64,000 nt of DNA. It comes from Bacillota bacterium. GTDB taxonomy: Bacteria > Bacillota > Dethiobacteria > SKNC01. The notes below the pieces were generated by a model. It saw only the letters and a list, made by a program, of their open reading frames with translations, searched no databases and had not been told where the DNA came from. The position numbers were made by a program, and so were the translations under genes. The DNA is taken from NCBI GenBank assembly GCA_007120745.1, contig SKNC01000040.1, positions 1 through 64,000 of the forward strand, read 5' to 3'. Positions 55,571 through 64,000 of this stretch are shown here, in pieces; the first letter of the stretch is position 1, and the number at the start of each line of letters is the position of its first letter.

Positions 55571-56923
55571 TCAGGTGCCGGTTTCCTCCATGTGAGAACG
55601 GGAGGCAATATTTTGAAACCGGGTAAAAGAATCCTGGAAATACAGCCGGACCGTATCTATGGGACCGTTCCTCTGCTTGGCAACAATAATTTCCGCGATA
55701 TTTTTATCCTGAGATTCATTATTATAGTAGTCGTCCCGGTATATGAAGGCCACCAAATCGGCGTTGGCCTCAATCCCTCCGGATTCCAGCAGGTCGCTTA
55801 AGATGGGCCGCTTGTCATTTCTGGTCTCCACCGCCCGGCTCAGCTGCGAAAGGGCTATGATGGGGACGTTGAGTTCTTTGGCCAGGGCTTTTAATGAGCG
55901 GGAAATGAAGGAAATTTCCTGCTGGCGGTTCTCCTGTCTGCCGTGGGCCCGCATCAGCTGGAGATAGTCAATAAAAATGATGCTCAGCCCGTGTTCTGCC
56001 ATGAGCCTTCGGGCCTTGGCCCGGATTTCCATGACGCTGATGGCCGGAGTATCATCAATATAGATGGGGGCTTCCGCCAGGGGGCCCACCGCCCGGACCA
56101 GTTTGGGCCAATCTTCTCCCGTTAAGTAGCCCCGGCGCAGCCGGTGGGCATCGATGCCCGCCTGGGCACAAAGCATTCGCATAACCAGCTGTTCCTTGGA
56201 CATTTCCAGGCTGAATATGGCCGCGGAAAGCTTTTCCCGGGTGCCAATGTGCTGGGCTATATTCAGGGCCAGGGTGGTCTTGCCCATCCCCGGTCGTGCA
56301 GCCACAATAATCAGGTCGGAATTCTGAAAGCCGGAGGTGATATTATCCAGATCCGTAAAGCCAGAGGGCACTCCGGTAATCCCCTTTTTGTGCTCGTACA
56401 GGTATTCGATGCGTTCGAAGGTTTCCATGAGGATGTCTTTAATCACTACGTAGCTCTTCTGAGCTCCCTGATTGGCCACTTGAAAAATCAGTTTTTCCGA
56501 CTCATCCAGTATTTCCTCTATCTCATCTCCGCCTTCGTAACACCGGCTGCTTATTTTGGAGGAAACGCTGATCAGCTGCCTCAGTACAGCCTTCTCTTTT
56601 ACGATACCGGCGTATGTAGATACATTGGCAGCGGTAGGAACCAGGTCTACAATTTTGGTCAGGTACGAGGCTCCTCCCACCGACTCCAGCTGGTTTTTCT
56701 GCCGCAGTTCTTCACTGAGAGTTACCAGGTCTACCGGTTCTCCCTGGTCCGAAAGTTCTATCATGGCCTGGAAAATCTTCCGGTGGTTATCGTGGTAAAA
56801 ATCCTCTGCTCTTAAATATTCAACACCGGTGATAATGGCTTCCCGCTCCAGAAGCATGGAACCCAGCACCGATTGTTCCGCCTCCAGGTTGTGGGGAGGA
56901 ACCCGATCTAATAAATCGCTCAT
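55571..56923 (-). CDS. dnaB: Replicative DNA helicase
   Basis: Hexameric helicase (DnaC in Bacillus naming). The 450-residue protein starts DRVPPHNLEAEQSVLGSMLLE, the N-terminal collar domain. The RecA-like domain has P-loop ARPGMGKTTLALNIA, the IFIDYLQLM Walker B segment and SRAVETRNDKRPILSDLLESGGIEANADLVAFIYRDDYY. It follows lonC by 18 bases. Confidence 0.97.
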   Translation of the reverse strand: MSDLLDRVPPHNLEAEQSVLGSMLLEREAIITGVEYLRAEDFYHDNHRKIFQAMIELSDQGEPVDLVTLSEELRQKNQLESVGGASYLTKIVDLVPTAANVSTYAGIVKEKAVLRQLISVSSKISSRCYEGGDEIEEILDESEKLIFQVANQGAQKSYVVIKDILMETFERIEYLYEHKKGITGVPSGFTDLDNITSGFQNSDLIIVAARPGMGKTTLALNIAQHIGTREKLSAAIFSLEMSKEQLVMRMLCAQAGIDAHRLRRGYLTGEDWPKLVRAVGPLAEAPIYIDDTPAISVMEIRAKARRLMAEHGLSIIFIDYLQLMRAHGRQENRQQEISFISRSLKALAKELNVPIIALSQLSRAVETRNDKRPILSDLLESGGIEANADLVAFIYRDDYYNNESQDKNIAEIIVAKQRNGPIDTVRLYFQDSFTRFQNIASRSHMEETGT

Positions 56924-56941
56924 AAATCTTCCCTCAATCTA

Positions 56942-58873
56942 TTATTTTTGGTTAAATAGAAATTCCAAAAGTTCCTGGGCAGTGGACACGCCGGTTACCT
57001 GGATATCGCTGTAACTGGCGTAAATATCCCTGAGGTTCCCCTGAGGAACAAATATTTGCTTAATCCCTGCCTGCTTCGCTCCGTAGATTTTTTCTTGAAT
57101 TCCCCCCACAGGCTTTATTTTCCCCTGCAGAGATATTTCTCCGGTTACCGCCAGGTCAGTGCTGATGGGCAGGTTTTTAACCGCGCTGTACATGGCTGCC
57201 AGCACAGCCGCTCCCGCAGAGGGGCCTTCGATGTTTCCCCCGCCAATCACATTGACGTGGAGGTCATACTGGGTCAGGTCTTTGCCGGTAAGTCCTTTGA
57301 TGGCGGTAACGGCATTAAAGACCGAATCCCGGGCCATGGAGCCCGCGGTATCATTAAATCTTATGGTTCCCTTCCCGTTGGGGGAGGAAAACACAGCGGC
57401 CTCAATTTCCAGGACCACACCCACATATCCACTGGAACCCAGGCCGAATATTCTCCCCGCCTGTTCTTTCTCTCCCGCTTTGACCGGGGCATACGGAGCC
57501 AGGCGGGCGGTTTGAATTACCTTAAAGACTTCTTCTTCCGAAATACATACCAAAGTACTGCCGGGAACCTCTTTTTTCCCCGCCTGCTCGAAAAGAGCCA
57601 GGCCGTACGCATCCGCCAAAATATTGATGGCTTTTCGGCCCTCAATAGTATATTCACTGATAATGTCAGGCACCCGGGGGGCCAGTTTTACCTTCAGTTT
57701 TTTGGCCGCCCCCCGAATAATTTTTTGAATGTCCTCCGGCCCCAGGGGCTCAAAAAACACTTCCGTACAGCGGGAACGCAGGGCGGGAGAAATATTTGAG
57801 GGGCTCCGGGTGGTAGCCCCGATGAGAATAAAATCCGCCGGGGCCCCCTCATCAAACAGCTTCTTAATGTACTGTGGAATATTTTCATCGTTGGGATCGT
57901 AATAAGCAGAGTCAAAATACACCCGCTTGTCCTCCAGCACCTTCAGCAGTTTACTCTGCAGGTGCAGGTCCATCTCCCCAATCTCATCAATAAAGAGCAC
58001 CCCTCCATGGGCTTCGGTAACCAGCCCTGGTTTCGGTTCCGGGATGCCTCCTTCCATCAGGTCCCTTCTGGCCCCCTGGTAGATGGGATCATGAACGGAA
58101 CCCGTCAGGGGGTTGGTGGCCTCCCGGGGGTCCCATCGCAGAGTGGTGGCATCCACCTCTTCAAAGGGTGCATCACTCAGAAAAGGCGTATAGGGCAGTT
58201 CTTTAGCGGACTGAAGTGCCAGCCGGGCAGCGGTGGTTTTCCCCACTCCCGGGGGCCCATACAGAATAATGTGCTGGGGATAGGGAGCTGCCAGTTTGGA
58301 GAGCAGGGACTTAACCGCGCTGCCCTGCCCCACAATTTCCTCCAAAATAGAGGGGCGCAGCACCTCCATGATGGAACGGGACAGCCCGACCTGCTCTTTT
58401 TTTTCCAGCAGCGCCAGCTTTTTCAGGGTCTGAGCGTTTTCCGACCCGGATTGTTCCTTTAGAATCTGTTTTTTCAGGTCCTGCATGTATTCATCATGCT
58501 TTTCCTGCATCTTGATGTTTATTTTGGCCTGCAGGGAATCCTCCAGGGATTTCCTGGCCAGTAAGTCAGCAATTTTTTCTTCAATGTCCTCCAGTACCTC
58601 CGGAATCTCCTCCGGTTCCGGGAGATTTTCCAGGGTGGGATCTTCATACACTACTTTCTGCAGCCCTAATATTCTCTCCTCTATTTTATGGGAGCGGAGT
58701 AGTTTCAAGGACTCCAGTTTTCCTGCCTTTAAGATCAGCTTATCCGCCCCAAGAATATCCGCCAGCATATCATAGATGGCAGATACTCTCTTTCGCAACT
58801 TTTCCTTGGAAGATAAGTTTTTCTGGAATCGTTTTACCAGGGAATCAAATTTATCAGGCTCTATGTTTTTCAT
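56942..58873 (-). CDS. lonC: Lon-family ATP-dependent protease, LonC type
   Basis: 643-residue protease. Instead of the long LonA substrate domain it has a charged helical N-terminal part (1-165). The AAA+ module follows, with Walker A GPPGVGKT at 206-213 and Walker B GGVLFIDEIGEM. The protease domain has the Ser-Lys dyad S552 (GPSAG) and K595. Architecture fits the spore-former-restricted LonC group rather than LonB. Its place between rplI and dnaB, with only 32 and 18 bases between genes, suggests it is transcribed with housekeeping genes. Confidence 0.92.
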   Translation of the reverse strand: MKNIEPDKFDSLVKRFQKNLSSKEKLRKRVSAIYDMLADILGADKLILKAGKLESLKLLRSHKIEERILGLQKVVYEDPTLENLPEPEEIPEVLEDIEEKIADLLARKSLEDSLQAKINIKMQEKHDEYMQDLKKQILKEQSGSENAQTLKKLALLEKKEQVGLSRSIMEVLRPSILEEIVGQGSAVKSLLSKLAAPYPQHIILYGPPGVGKTTAARLALQSAKELPYTPFLSDAPFEEVDATTLRWDPREATNPLTGSVHDPIYQGARRDLMEGGIPEPKPGLVTEAHGGVLFIDEIGEMDLHLQSKLLKVLEDKRVYFDSAYYDPNDENIPQYIKKLFDEGAPADFILIGATTRSPSNISPALRSRCTEVFFEPLGPEDIQKIIRGAAKKLKVKLAPRVPDIISEYTIEGRKAINILADAYGLALFEQAGKKEVPGSTLVCISEEEVFKVIQTARLAPYAPVKAGEKEQAGRIFGLGSSGYVGVVLEIEAAVFSSPNGKGTIRFNDTAGSMARDSVFNAVTAIKGLTGKDLTQYDLHVNVIGGGNIEGPSAGAAVLAAMYSAVKNLPISTDLAVTGEISLQGKIKPVGGIQEKIYGAKQAGIKQIFVPQGNLRDIYASYSDIQVTGVSTAQELLEFLFNQK

Positions 58874-58905
58874 CTGTCAATACCCCCCCGATTGCTAAAA
58901 GCCCT

Positions 58906-59349
58906 CTACCCTTCTTCCACAATAACTTCGATTTCTGTAGAAATTTCAGGGTGCAGTTTCAAGTTTACGGTATATGAACCCAGGCCCCGGATGGGTTCCC
59001 CCAGGTCTATTTTACGTCGGTCTATATTCATTCCCTGTTCTTGTAGTTTTTTGGCAATATCTTTACTGGTTACGGAACCGAACAGCTTGCCCCCTTCACC
59101 TACCCGAACGTTCAGGGTTACCTGTACGTTCTTTAACTTTTCCGCCAGGGCCTCCATTTTCTCTTTTTCTTCTTTCTCTTTCCGTTCCAGGGACTTCTTC
59201 TGGGTTTCCAGGTCCTTCAATGCCTTGGGAGTGGCTTCTACCGCCAGCCCCTTGGGAATTAAAAAGTTCCGGGCATATCCGTCGGAAACCACCTTGACCT
59301 CCCCCGAAGCACCTAATTTCTTCACTTCCTGAAGCAGGATTACTTTCAT
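58906..59349 (-). CDS. rplI: 50S ribosomal protein L9
   Basis: 147-residue ribosomal protein with the N-terminal [36 protein letters not shown] domain, the long connecting helix (about 42-75) and the C-terminal domain. AAAGGAGA precedes the ATG. A terminator lies between it and rpsR, so it heads its own group with lonC and dnaB. Confidence 0.97.
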   Translation of the reverse strand: MKVILLQEVKKLGASGEVKVVSDGYARNFLIPKGLAVEATPKALKDLETQKKSLERKEKEEKEKMEALAEKLKNVQVTLNVRVGEGGKLFGSVTSKDIAKKLQEQGMNIDRRKIDLGEPIRGLGSYTVNLKLHPEISTEIEVIVEEG

Positions 59350-59462
59350 GAAAATCTCCTTTCTGTACAGCTTACAATTTTATTCTCTAGGGAAAGCAGC
59401 TTTTCCTTCTATTTAGAAGAGTAGTTTATGGTAACTTTTTTAGAAACTTGAAAAAGGTGAAA

Positions 59463-59495
59463 AGGAGGACACTCATTTATTGAAAATGTCCTCCT
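59463..59495 (-). terminator. Terminator of rpsF-ssb-rpsR
   Basis: Perfect 9-bp stem AGGAGGACA (59463-59471) with TGTCCTCCT (59487-59495), followed on the minus strand by TTTCACCTTTTTC. It lies between rpsR and rplI. The plus-strand tail CTTTCTCCC is weaker. Confidence 0.78.
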
Positions 59496-59582
59496 CTTTC
59501 TCCCTTATAATTCAGTTTTCCATGCATCTGCCCTGCCAGCCCCGGGCATCTACCTGTTTGTCTTGATTTTTTGTAATAATTA

Positions 59583-59813
59583 TTATTCTATGGTATAGGG
59601 CAAAAGGGCTATATTTCGGGCCCTTTTAATGGCCCTGGTCAGCTGTCTCTGATGCCCTGCACAGTTGCCGGAAATCCTTCGGGGCAAGATTTTCCCCCGC
59701 TCCGTAATAAAACGTCTCAGCTTTTCAGCAGATTTGTAGTCAATATTTTCAATTTTTTCTACACAAAAGCTGCAGACCTTTTTTCTTCCTTTCCTGCCTC
59801 GATCTCTTCTCAA
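59583..59813 (-). CDS. rpsR: 30S ribosomal protein S18
   Basis: 76-residue ribosomal protein. [36 protein letters not shown] is the family core. The CSFC pair and a later Cys (GNCAGHQ) indicate the zinc-ligand-containing form. The start is TTG, seven bases after AAAGGAGGG. Last gene of rpsF-ssb-rpsR. Confidence 0.96.
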   Translation of the reverse strand: MRRDRGRKGRKKVCSFCVEKIENIDYKSAEKLRRFITERGKILPRRISGNCAGHQRQLTRAIKRARNIALLPYTIE

Positions 59814-59881
59814 GCAGAATCCCTCCTTTGCTTGCTATTCATAATATCCTCTGTGAGGAGGAGACTGCAAAACCGGTTGGG

Positions 59882-60277
59882 CTAGAAGGGAACATCTTCG
59901 TCGGACACTTCTCCGCCAATGAAATCGTCAAAGGAATCTCCCCGGGGAGCGGAATCTTTCTTTTCAAGAAATTGAACATTGTCCGCCACCACTTCCGCAA
60001 TGGTTCTCCTTTGACCCTCCTCGGTCTCATAGTTCCTGACCTGGAGCCTCCCGGTCACCCCTACCAGTCTGCCTTTAGATAAATAATTTGCACAAAGCTC
60101 GGCCAGTTTTCGCCAGGCCACAATTTTTATAAAATCGGCTTCTCTTTCACCCTGCTGGTTGGTAAAGTTGCGATTCACTGCCAGGGTAAAGTTGACCACG
60201 GCGTTCCCTCCGGAGGGAGTATATCTCAGCTCCGGGTCCCTGGTAAGCCTTCCTACTAAAACTACGGAATTAATCAT
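59882..60277 (-). CDS. ssb: Single-stranded DNA-binding protein
   Basis: 131-residue OB-fold protein. [23 protein letters not shown] starts it, and the acidic tip DEDVPF ends it as the protein-interaction tail. The linker is short. Middle gene of rpsF-ssb-rpsR. Confidence 0.97.
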   Translation of the reverse strand: MINSVVLVGRLTRDPELRYTPSGGNAVVNFTLAVNRNFTNQQGEREADFIKIVAWRKLAELCANYLSKGRLVGVTGRLQVRNYETEEGQRRTIAEVVADNVQFLEKKDSAPRGDSFDDFIGGEVSDEDVPF

Positions 60278-60300
60278 TTTTTAAAGCACCACCTTTTCTT

Positions 60301-60588
60301 TTATTCATCCTCACGAACAATCAGGTAGCGCAGAACTCCATCGGTAATTTTAAAAGACCGTTCCAGCTGGTCGGTTATATGGGCAGGGGCCGTGTAGTTC
60401 ATTAAAACGTAAAAGCCTTCCTTCTGCTTTTTCACTTCATAAGCCAGTTTTCTTTTCCCCCACTTGTCCAGGTTAGATATCTGGCCCCCTTCCCGCTCAA
60501 TGACGGATTTAAATTTTTCGATCAATTCTTCGGTTTTTTCCTCTTCCAGCTGGGATTGAAGGATAAATATGGTCTCATATTTCTGCAT
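60301..60588 (-). CDS. rpsF: 30S ribosomal protein S6
   Basis: 95-residue ribosomal protein: KYETIFILQSQLEEEKTEELIEKFKSVIEREGG, then the RKLAYEVKKQKEGFYVLMNYTA core. I use ATG 60586-60588 because GGGAGGTGAG lies a few bases upstream; a longer frame to 60645 would read through the leader. First gene of rpsF-ssb-rpsR. Confidence 0.96.
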   Translation of the reverse strand: MQKYETIFILQSQLEEEKTEELIEKFKSVIEREGGQISNLDKWGKRKLAYEVKKQKEGFYVLMNYTAPAHITDQLERSFKITDGVLRYLIVREDE

Positions 60589-60600
60589 TAGCTCACCTCC

Positions 60601-60660
60601 CTTCGGACTGACGGCCCCGCAGCAGAGCTGCGGAGCAGGGATCATTCGGTTGGTTTCTCC
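60601..60660 (-). promoter_or_regulatory. rpsF leader structure
   Basis: The leader holds a hairpin with CCGCAGC/GCTGCGG arms (60617-60623 and 60627-60633) and nearby CCG elements on both sides. Leaders of rpsF commonly carry a binding site for the S6:S18 complex built around a CCG-containing hairpin. The fit here is suggestive only. Confidence 0.3.
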
Positions 60661-60822
60661 GGAGAAAATCCCGGAGAAATACGCTTCTGGTAACTTAGAC
60701 CAGAGCAGCCAACAAATTTTATTATAACAGGCATTTTCCCCAAGAGCAAGAAAAAAGCTTGTCCTCCGCTATATATTTTGCACAGAAAAAGATTTTTGCC
60801 TGTTCCGCGCTACCCACGCAGG

Positions 60823-61920
60823 TTATACATTGAAACGAAACTGTATCACATCACCGTCCTGAACCATGTAATCTTTGCCCTCCAGTCGCATCAGCCCCTT
60901 TTCCCGGGCCTTAGCAAAAGAGCCCTCCCGTTCCAGTGTTTGAAAAGGGATTACCTCTGCCCGGATAAAACCCCTTTCCATGTCGGTATGAATTTTACCC
61001 GCGGCTTTTACCGCCCGGGTCCCCTGGGGCAGTGTCCATGCCCGGGTTTCTTTTCCCTTGGCGGTAAAGAAAGTAATGAGATGTAAAAGCCGGAAGCTGG
61101 AGGTAATCAGCTCATCCAGCCCGGAACGGGACCATCCCAGTTCCTCTAAAAACTCCTGCTTTTCCTCCGGAGAAAAATCCTTTAGCTCCCCTTCCATTCC
61201 AGCACTTATAAGTAAAACTTCGGCGCTTTCGTCCCCTAAAGTGTCCCTCAGTTCCCTTTTGAGGCTCTGCCGCTCCGGCTCAGGCAGGTCCTCGTCTACA
61301 TTAAAAATGTACATTACCGGCTTTGCCGTCAGCAGAAAAAGTTCCTGCAGCACGTGGCTTCCTTTTTCAGTTCTTGTAAAATCCCGGGCCCTGCCCTCCT
61401 GGTTCAGATGTTCCTCCAGCATCTCCAGAAAAGAAACTTCCTCTTTAACCCGGGGATCCCCGGTTTTCAACATTTTAGAGGTCCTTTCCCGCCGGTTTTT
61501 TACCGTTTCCAGGTCCGCCATAATCAGCTCATAATCAATCACTGCCAGGTCCTCCTGCCAGTTTTCTGTTCCGGCGGCATGAGCCACGTTGGGATCGCTG
61601 AAATGCCTCAGGACATGAATCAGGGCATCCACCTCTCGGATATTGGCCAAAAACTGGTTGCCCAAACCCTCCCCCCGGCTGGCCCCCTTGACCAAACCCG
61701 CCACATCCACAAATTCTATATGGTTGGGGGTAATCTTTTCCGCTCCAGCAATTTCTGCAACCTTTTCCAGCCGGGGGTCCGGAACAGACACCCGGCCCAC
61801 ATTTGGCTGAATGGTACAGAAGGGATAGCTGGCTGCCTCCGCTTCCAGGCAGGTCAGGGCGTTAAAAAGCGTGGTTTTCCCTACGTTGGGGAGGCCAATA
61901 ATTCCGCACTTAAAAGACAA
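60823..61920 (-). CDS. ychF: Ribosome-binding ATPase YchF
   Basis: Obg-family P-loop protein that binds ATP rather than GTP. The 365-residue protein has P-loop GLPNVGKTTLFNAL and the G4 position occupied by IFNVDED (not NKxD), the reason for ATP preference. A helical coiled domain and the C-terminal TGS domain (LITFFTAKGKETRAWTLPQGTRAVKAAGKIH) follow. Position near rpsF matches Bacillus (yyaF). Confidence 0.96.
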   Translation of the reverse strand: MSFKCGIIGLPNVGKTTLFNALTCLEAEAASYPFCTIQPNVGRVSVPDPRLEKVAEIAGAEKITPNHIEFVDVAGLVKGASRGEGLGNQFLANIREVDALIHVLRHFSDPNVAHAAGTENWQEDLAVIDYELIMADLETVKNRRERTSKMLKTGDPRVKEEVSFLEMLEEHLNQEGRARDFTRTEKGSHVLQELFLLTAKPVMYIFNVDEDLPEPERQSLKRELRDTLGDESAEVLLISAGMEGELKDFSPEEKQEFLEELGWSRSGLDELITSSFRLLHLITFFTAKGKETRAWTLPQGTRAVKAAGKIHTDMERGFIRAEVIPFQTLEREGSFAKAREKGLMRLEGKDYMVQDGDVIQFRFNV

Positions 61921-61976
61921 TGTCCACCATCCTTTCTTCAGAAACTGCTGTCATGAACAATTTTAGGAAATCCACT

Positions 61977-62162
61977 TTACGTTTCCCTTTCCACAATTTT
62001 TCGGGCGCTTTTTTGGAACTTAGAACGGGGAAGCATGATGCTTCTGCCGCAGCGGGTACATTTAATGCGGAAGTCCATTCCCACCCGGAGAATTTCCCAG
62101 CGGCTGCTGCCGCAGGGATGAGTTTTTTTCATTTCTACAATCTGTCCCACTTCATAGTCCAT
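61977..62162 (-). CDS. DUF951 protein (YyzM-like)
   Basis: 61-residue protein. MDYEVGQIVEMKKTHPCGSSRWEILRVGMDFRIKCTRCG is the DUF951 signature, with a His-Pro-Cys-Gly and a CxxC pair suggesting one zinc. It ends with a basic segment and may bind RNA. It is commonly found next to ychF in Firmicutes; function is unknown. Confidence 0.9.
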   Translation of the reverse strand: MDYEVGQIVEMKKTHPCGSSRWEILRVGMDFRIKCTRCGRSIMLPRSKFQKSARKIVERET

Positions 62163-62424
62163 AGCCGCACTGTCCTCTGACGGGCTGCGGGAACTTTACC
62201 TGTTTAATGCGCTGAATTCCCGGAGCCTGAAGCTCTTACAAGCGTAATCAGAGATAACTCCTTTCTGATAAAATACGGTGGTGTCAGATTTACTACGGTC
62301 AAATAATTTTTTTAATGTAGAGGAAACGGAACAGGAGTTCGGTGTATCCATATTATACATGGTTTGGGATATGCTGTCAATTATAATTTTGCCTTTTAAA
62401 AAAATTTTTATCTTTTTATTTTTC

Positions 62425-62478
62425 TCATTATCCTGTTTGTCCCAAATATCTTGTTTGTCCTGTTTATCCTTTTTATTC
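62425..62478 (-). repeat. 9-base degenerate tandem repeat after mscS
   Basis: Six consecutive 9-base units run from the mscS stop codon outward; on the plus strand two are TGTTTGTCC, one TGTTTATCC and three are diverged, most ending ATCC or GTCC. On the coding strand the period is three codons and stays in the mscS frame. The other 260 bases of the gap up to the DUF951 gene are AT-rich and hold no gene that I recognise. Confidence 0.55.
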
Positions 62479-63360
62479 TTTTTTTAATTCCCCTTCATGA
62501 TTGGGTGAATCCAATTCGTGACGCTGATAAATCACCCTGCGGGGATAAGGTATCTCTATGTTTTCCTGGTCAAACCTGTCTTTAATGGCTTTTCGCAATT
62601 TTCTTTCAATGCTCCACTGCTCCATGGGTTCGGTATAGGCAACCACCCGGATGGTGATTCCGGAGTCCGCCAGAGCAACAACTCCCAGCACTATGGGACC
62701 CTGCTTTACCTGGCTAAAGGCTTGGGAAAACTCTTCGGCTGCTTCCATCAAAACCTGCTCTACCCTTCCCAGATCTTCCTCATAGGCCACATCCACATCC
62801 ACCATGGCTCTCATGTTGCCTGTGTTGTGATTGGTCACCACTTCAATTCTGCCGTTAGGAATGATGTGCTGCTCTCCCGAAAAATCCCTGAGCCTTGTAG
62901 TTCTCAATCCAACCTCCTCCACAACCCCGGAATAACTGCCGGCGGTTATATAGTCCCCTACGGACAGCTGTCCTTCAATGATCAGGAAAAAACCGCTGAG
63001 AATATCAGAAATTAAGCTCTGGGCCCCAAAACCCACCGCCAGCCCTAGAATCCCTGCACTGGCCAAAATGGGAGTGTAGTCAATATTTAGTTCCCAGAGC
63101 ACCATGATTACAAAGATAAAGAAGATAAAATAGCGGAAAACACTTTTAATCAGGGCTTTTAAGGTATATAGCTTGGCAGGGGCCAGGGTAAATCTGCCTT
63201 CTCTTTCTATAAATATTTTTTCTATGGCCACATACCCCAATCGCAGCACAAAATATGCCATGAGGGCTATGATAAGTATTTTCATCAGAACAAATACCGG
63301 CGCCATTACTTCCTGCTCTAAGGGGATGTACTGATCAAGGGCTTCTAAAATAGAGTGCAT
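62473..63360 (-). CDS. mscS: Small-conductance mechanosensitive channel (MscS family)
   Basis: 295-residue channel. Three or four membrane segments are followed by the pore helix region TPILASAGILGLAVGFGAQSLISDILSGFFLIIEGQLSVGDYI, the classical MscS core, and the cytoplasmic beta domain with VVEEVGLRTTRLRDFSGEQHIIPNGRI. The C-terminus ends in a charged tail. Expected to release solutes on hypo-osmotic shock. Confidence 0.94.
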   Translation of the reverse strand: MHSILEALDQYIPLEQEVMAPVFVLMKILIIALMAYFVLRLGYVAIEKIFIEREGRFTLAPAKLYTLKALIKSVFRYFIFFIFVIMVLWELNIDYTPILASAGILGLAVGFGAQSLISDILSGFFLIIEGQLSVGDYITAGSYSGVVEEVGLRTTRLRDFSGEQHIIPNGRIEVVTNHNTGNMRAMVDVDVAYEEDLGRVEQVLMEAAEEFSQAFSQVKQGPIVLGVVALADSGITIRVVAYTEPMEQWSIERKLRKAIKDRFDQENIEIPYPRRVIYQRHELDSPNHEGELKKE

Positions 63361-63470
63361 ATCTATGCTCCTTTCAGGACTTTCTTTACATTGCTCAACG
63401 TATAACAGCGCCGACCCATTCCGGACCGGCGCTATTCTATTCTTATAAAAATCATTATGTGCTTATACTA

Positions 63471-64000
63471 TTATATTTTACCCAGGGCTGCGATTATTTC
63501 ATTCAACACGGCTTTCATATCCTGGTTTCCGTTTATATTGATAAGAATGCCCTTTTTGGTGTAATAATCAATCAAAGGAGCGGTTTGAGAGTGATATACC
63601 TCCAGCCTTTCTTTGGCTGTCTCAACGGTGTCGTCGTCCCTCTGGTACAGTTCTCCACCGCAGCTGTCACAAACATTTCGTACTTTCGGAGGTTTAAACT
63701 TTACGTGGAAGCTGGCTCCACACCCTTTGCACATTCTTCGGCCGGTCAGTCTGTCCACCAGTTCTTCATCGGGAACATCAATGTTGATGACTCCGTCAAT
63801 TTTGATGCCCATGTGCTCCACTACTTTGTCCAGGGCCTCTGCCTGGTTGGCGTTCCGGGGAAATCCGTCCAGAAGGAAACCTTTGCTGGTATCCGGCTTG
63901 CGAAGCCTCTCGGTAACCACACCTACTACGATTTCATCGGGCACCAGCTGTCCCTGATCCATGTACCCCTTGGCTTTTAAGCCCATCTCCGTTCCTTCCC
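63471..64000 (-). CDS. adk: Adenylate kinase, partial at right edge
   Basis: C-terminal 175 residues or so; the frame is open at the window edge and about 40 N-terminal residues with the P-loop are missing. Present are GFLLDGFPRNANQAEAL and the LID domain with four cysteines (CKGC and CDSC), the zinc-containing type of Gram-positives. In many genomes adk lies between secY and map; here the downstream neighbour is mscS. Confidence 0.96.
   Translation of the reverse strand, partial: EGTEMGLKAKGYMDQGQLVPDEIVVGVVTERLRKPDTSKGFLLDGFPRNANQAEALDKVVEHMGIKIDGVINIDVPDEELVDRLTGRRMCKGCGASFHVKFKPPKVRNVCDSCGGELYQRDDDTVETAKERLEVYHSQTAPLIDYYTKKGILININGNQDMKAVLNEIIAALGKI

Noticed and set aside
56144..56815. 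223-codon plus-strand frame opposite dnaB
   Set aside because: Shadow of dnaB; no promoter or ribosome-binding site.
63407..63433. Hairpin AGCGCCG/CGGCGCT after adk as a terminator
   Set aside because: It has a long loop and no T-run on the minus strand, so it is not convincing as the adk terminator.

Overview
The window is a contiguous piece of the chromosome of an endospore-forming, anaerobic member of the Firmicutes, most likely class Clostridia. This rests on sporulation genes (sigG, spoIIR, a spo0F-like regulator, a LonC-type protease), WalRK with YycH/YycI, rubrerythrin, and gene order shared with Bacillus near the origin. Species cannot be read from the sequence. The c subunit of the ATP synthase carries a complete Na+-ligand signature. 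Na+-coupled transporters for phosphate and calcium are also present, so I infer a sodium-based energy economy.

Almost everything is on the minus strand, so genes are transcribed from right to left. Reading that way: the end of adk, then mscS, a DUF951 gene and ychF (64.0-60.8 kb); rpsF-ssb-rpsR, then rplI-lonC-dnaB, and purA (60.6-54.0 kb); a tRNA-Glu; a G5/LysM/M23 cell-wall hydrolase; walR-walK-yycH-yycI, murA, a histidine phosphatase, htrA and rlmH (53.7-42.9 kb); glnA and a metallo-beta-lactamase-fold hydrolase (42.4-40.2 kb). Next comes a polyamine operon (pyruvoyl arginine decarboxylase, speE, speB) leading into pyrG, then sppA and a Yip1 protein (36.7-31.0 kb). After these are an unrecognised DNA-binding protein with a striking promoter/operator, spo0F, fba, fsa, glpX, a Na+/Ca2+ exchanger, rho, a LysM/M23 protein, rpmE, a DUF1385 gene, prfA-prmC, sigG-spoIIR, nifS, metY-metA, the Na+/phosphate transporter, sua5, an LMW phosphatase, rpiB, glyA, a dCMP deaminase, a flippase-like membrane protein and the atp operon (31-0 kb). 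Much of the left half matches the Bacillus pyrG-spo0F-fba-tal-rho-rpmE-prfA-prmC-spoIIR-ywlC-ywlE-rpiB-glyA-atp backbone.

Six plus-strand genes interrupt this backbone: larB-larC-larE (nickel-pincer cofactor synthesis), rubrerythrin, nikR (nickel regulator) and a class A penicillin-binding protein. The lar genes and nikR give the window a nickel theme, although no LarA-type enzyme is present.

The most interesting material is regulatory and small-scale: a consensus sigma-A promoter with a perfect dyad at its start site; three helically phased WalR-type half-sites next to walRK; a sigma-F-type promoter before sigG-spoIIR; a hairpin holding the only good Shine-Dalgarno of glnA; a REP-like inverted-repeat unit after the penicillin-binding protein gene; and a LarE with the three-cysteine pattern of the iron-sulfur-dependent type. 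I found no CRISPR array, prophage, transposase, rRNA or clear defence locus. Calls come from reading translated sequences and motifs; no database search was run.
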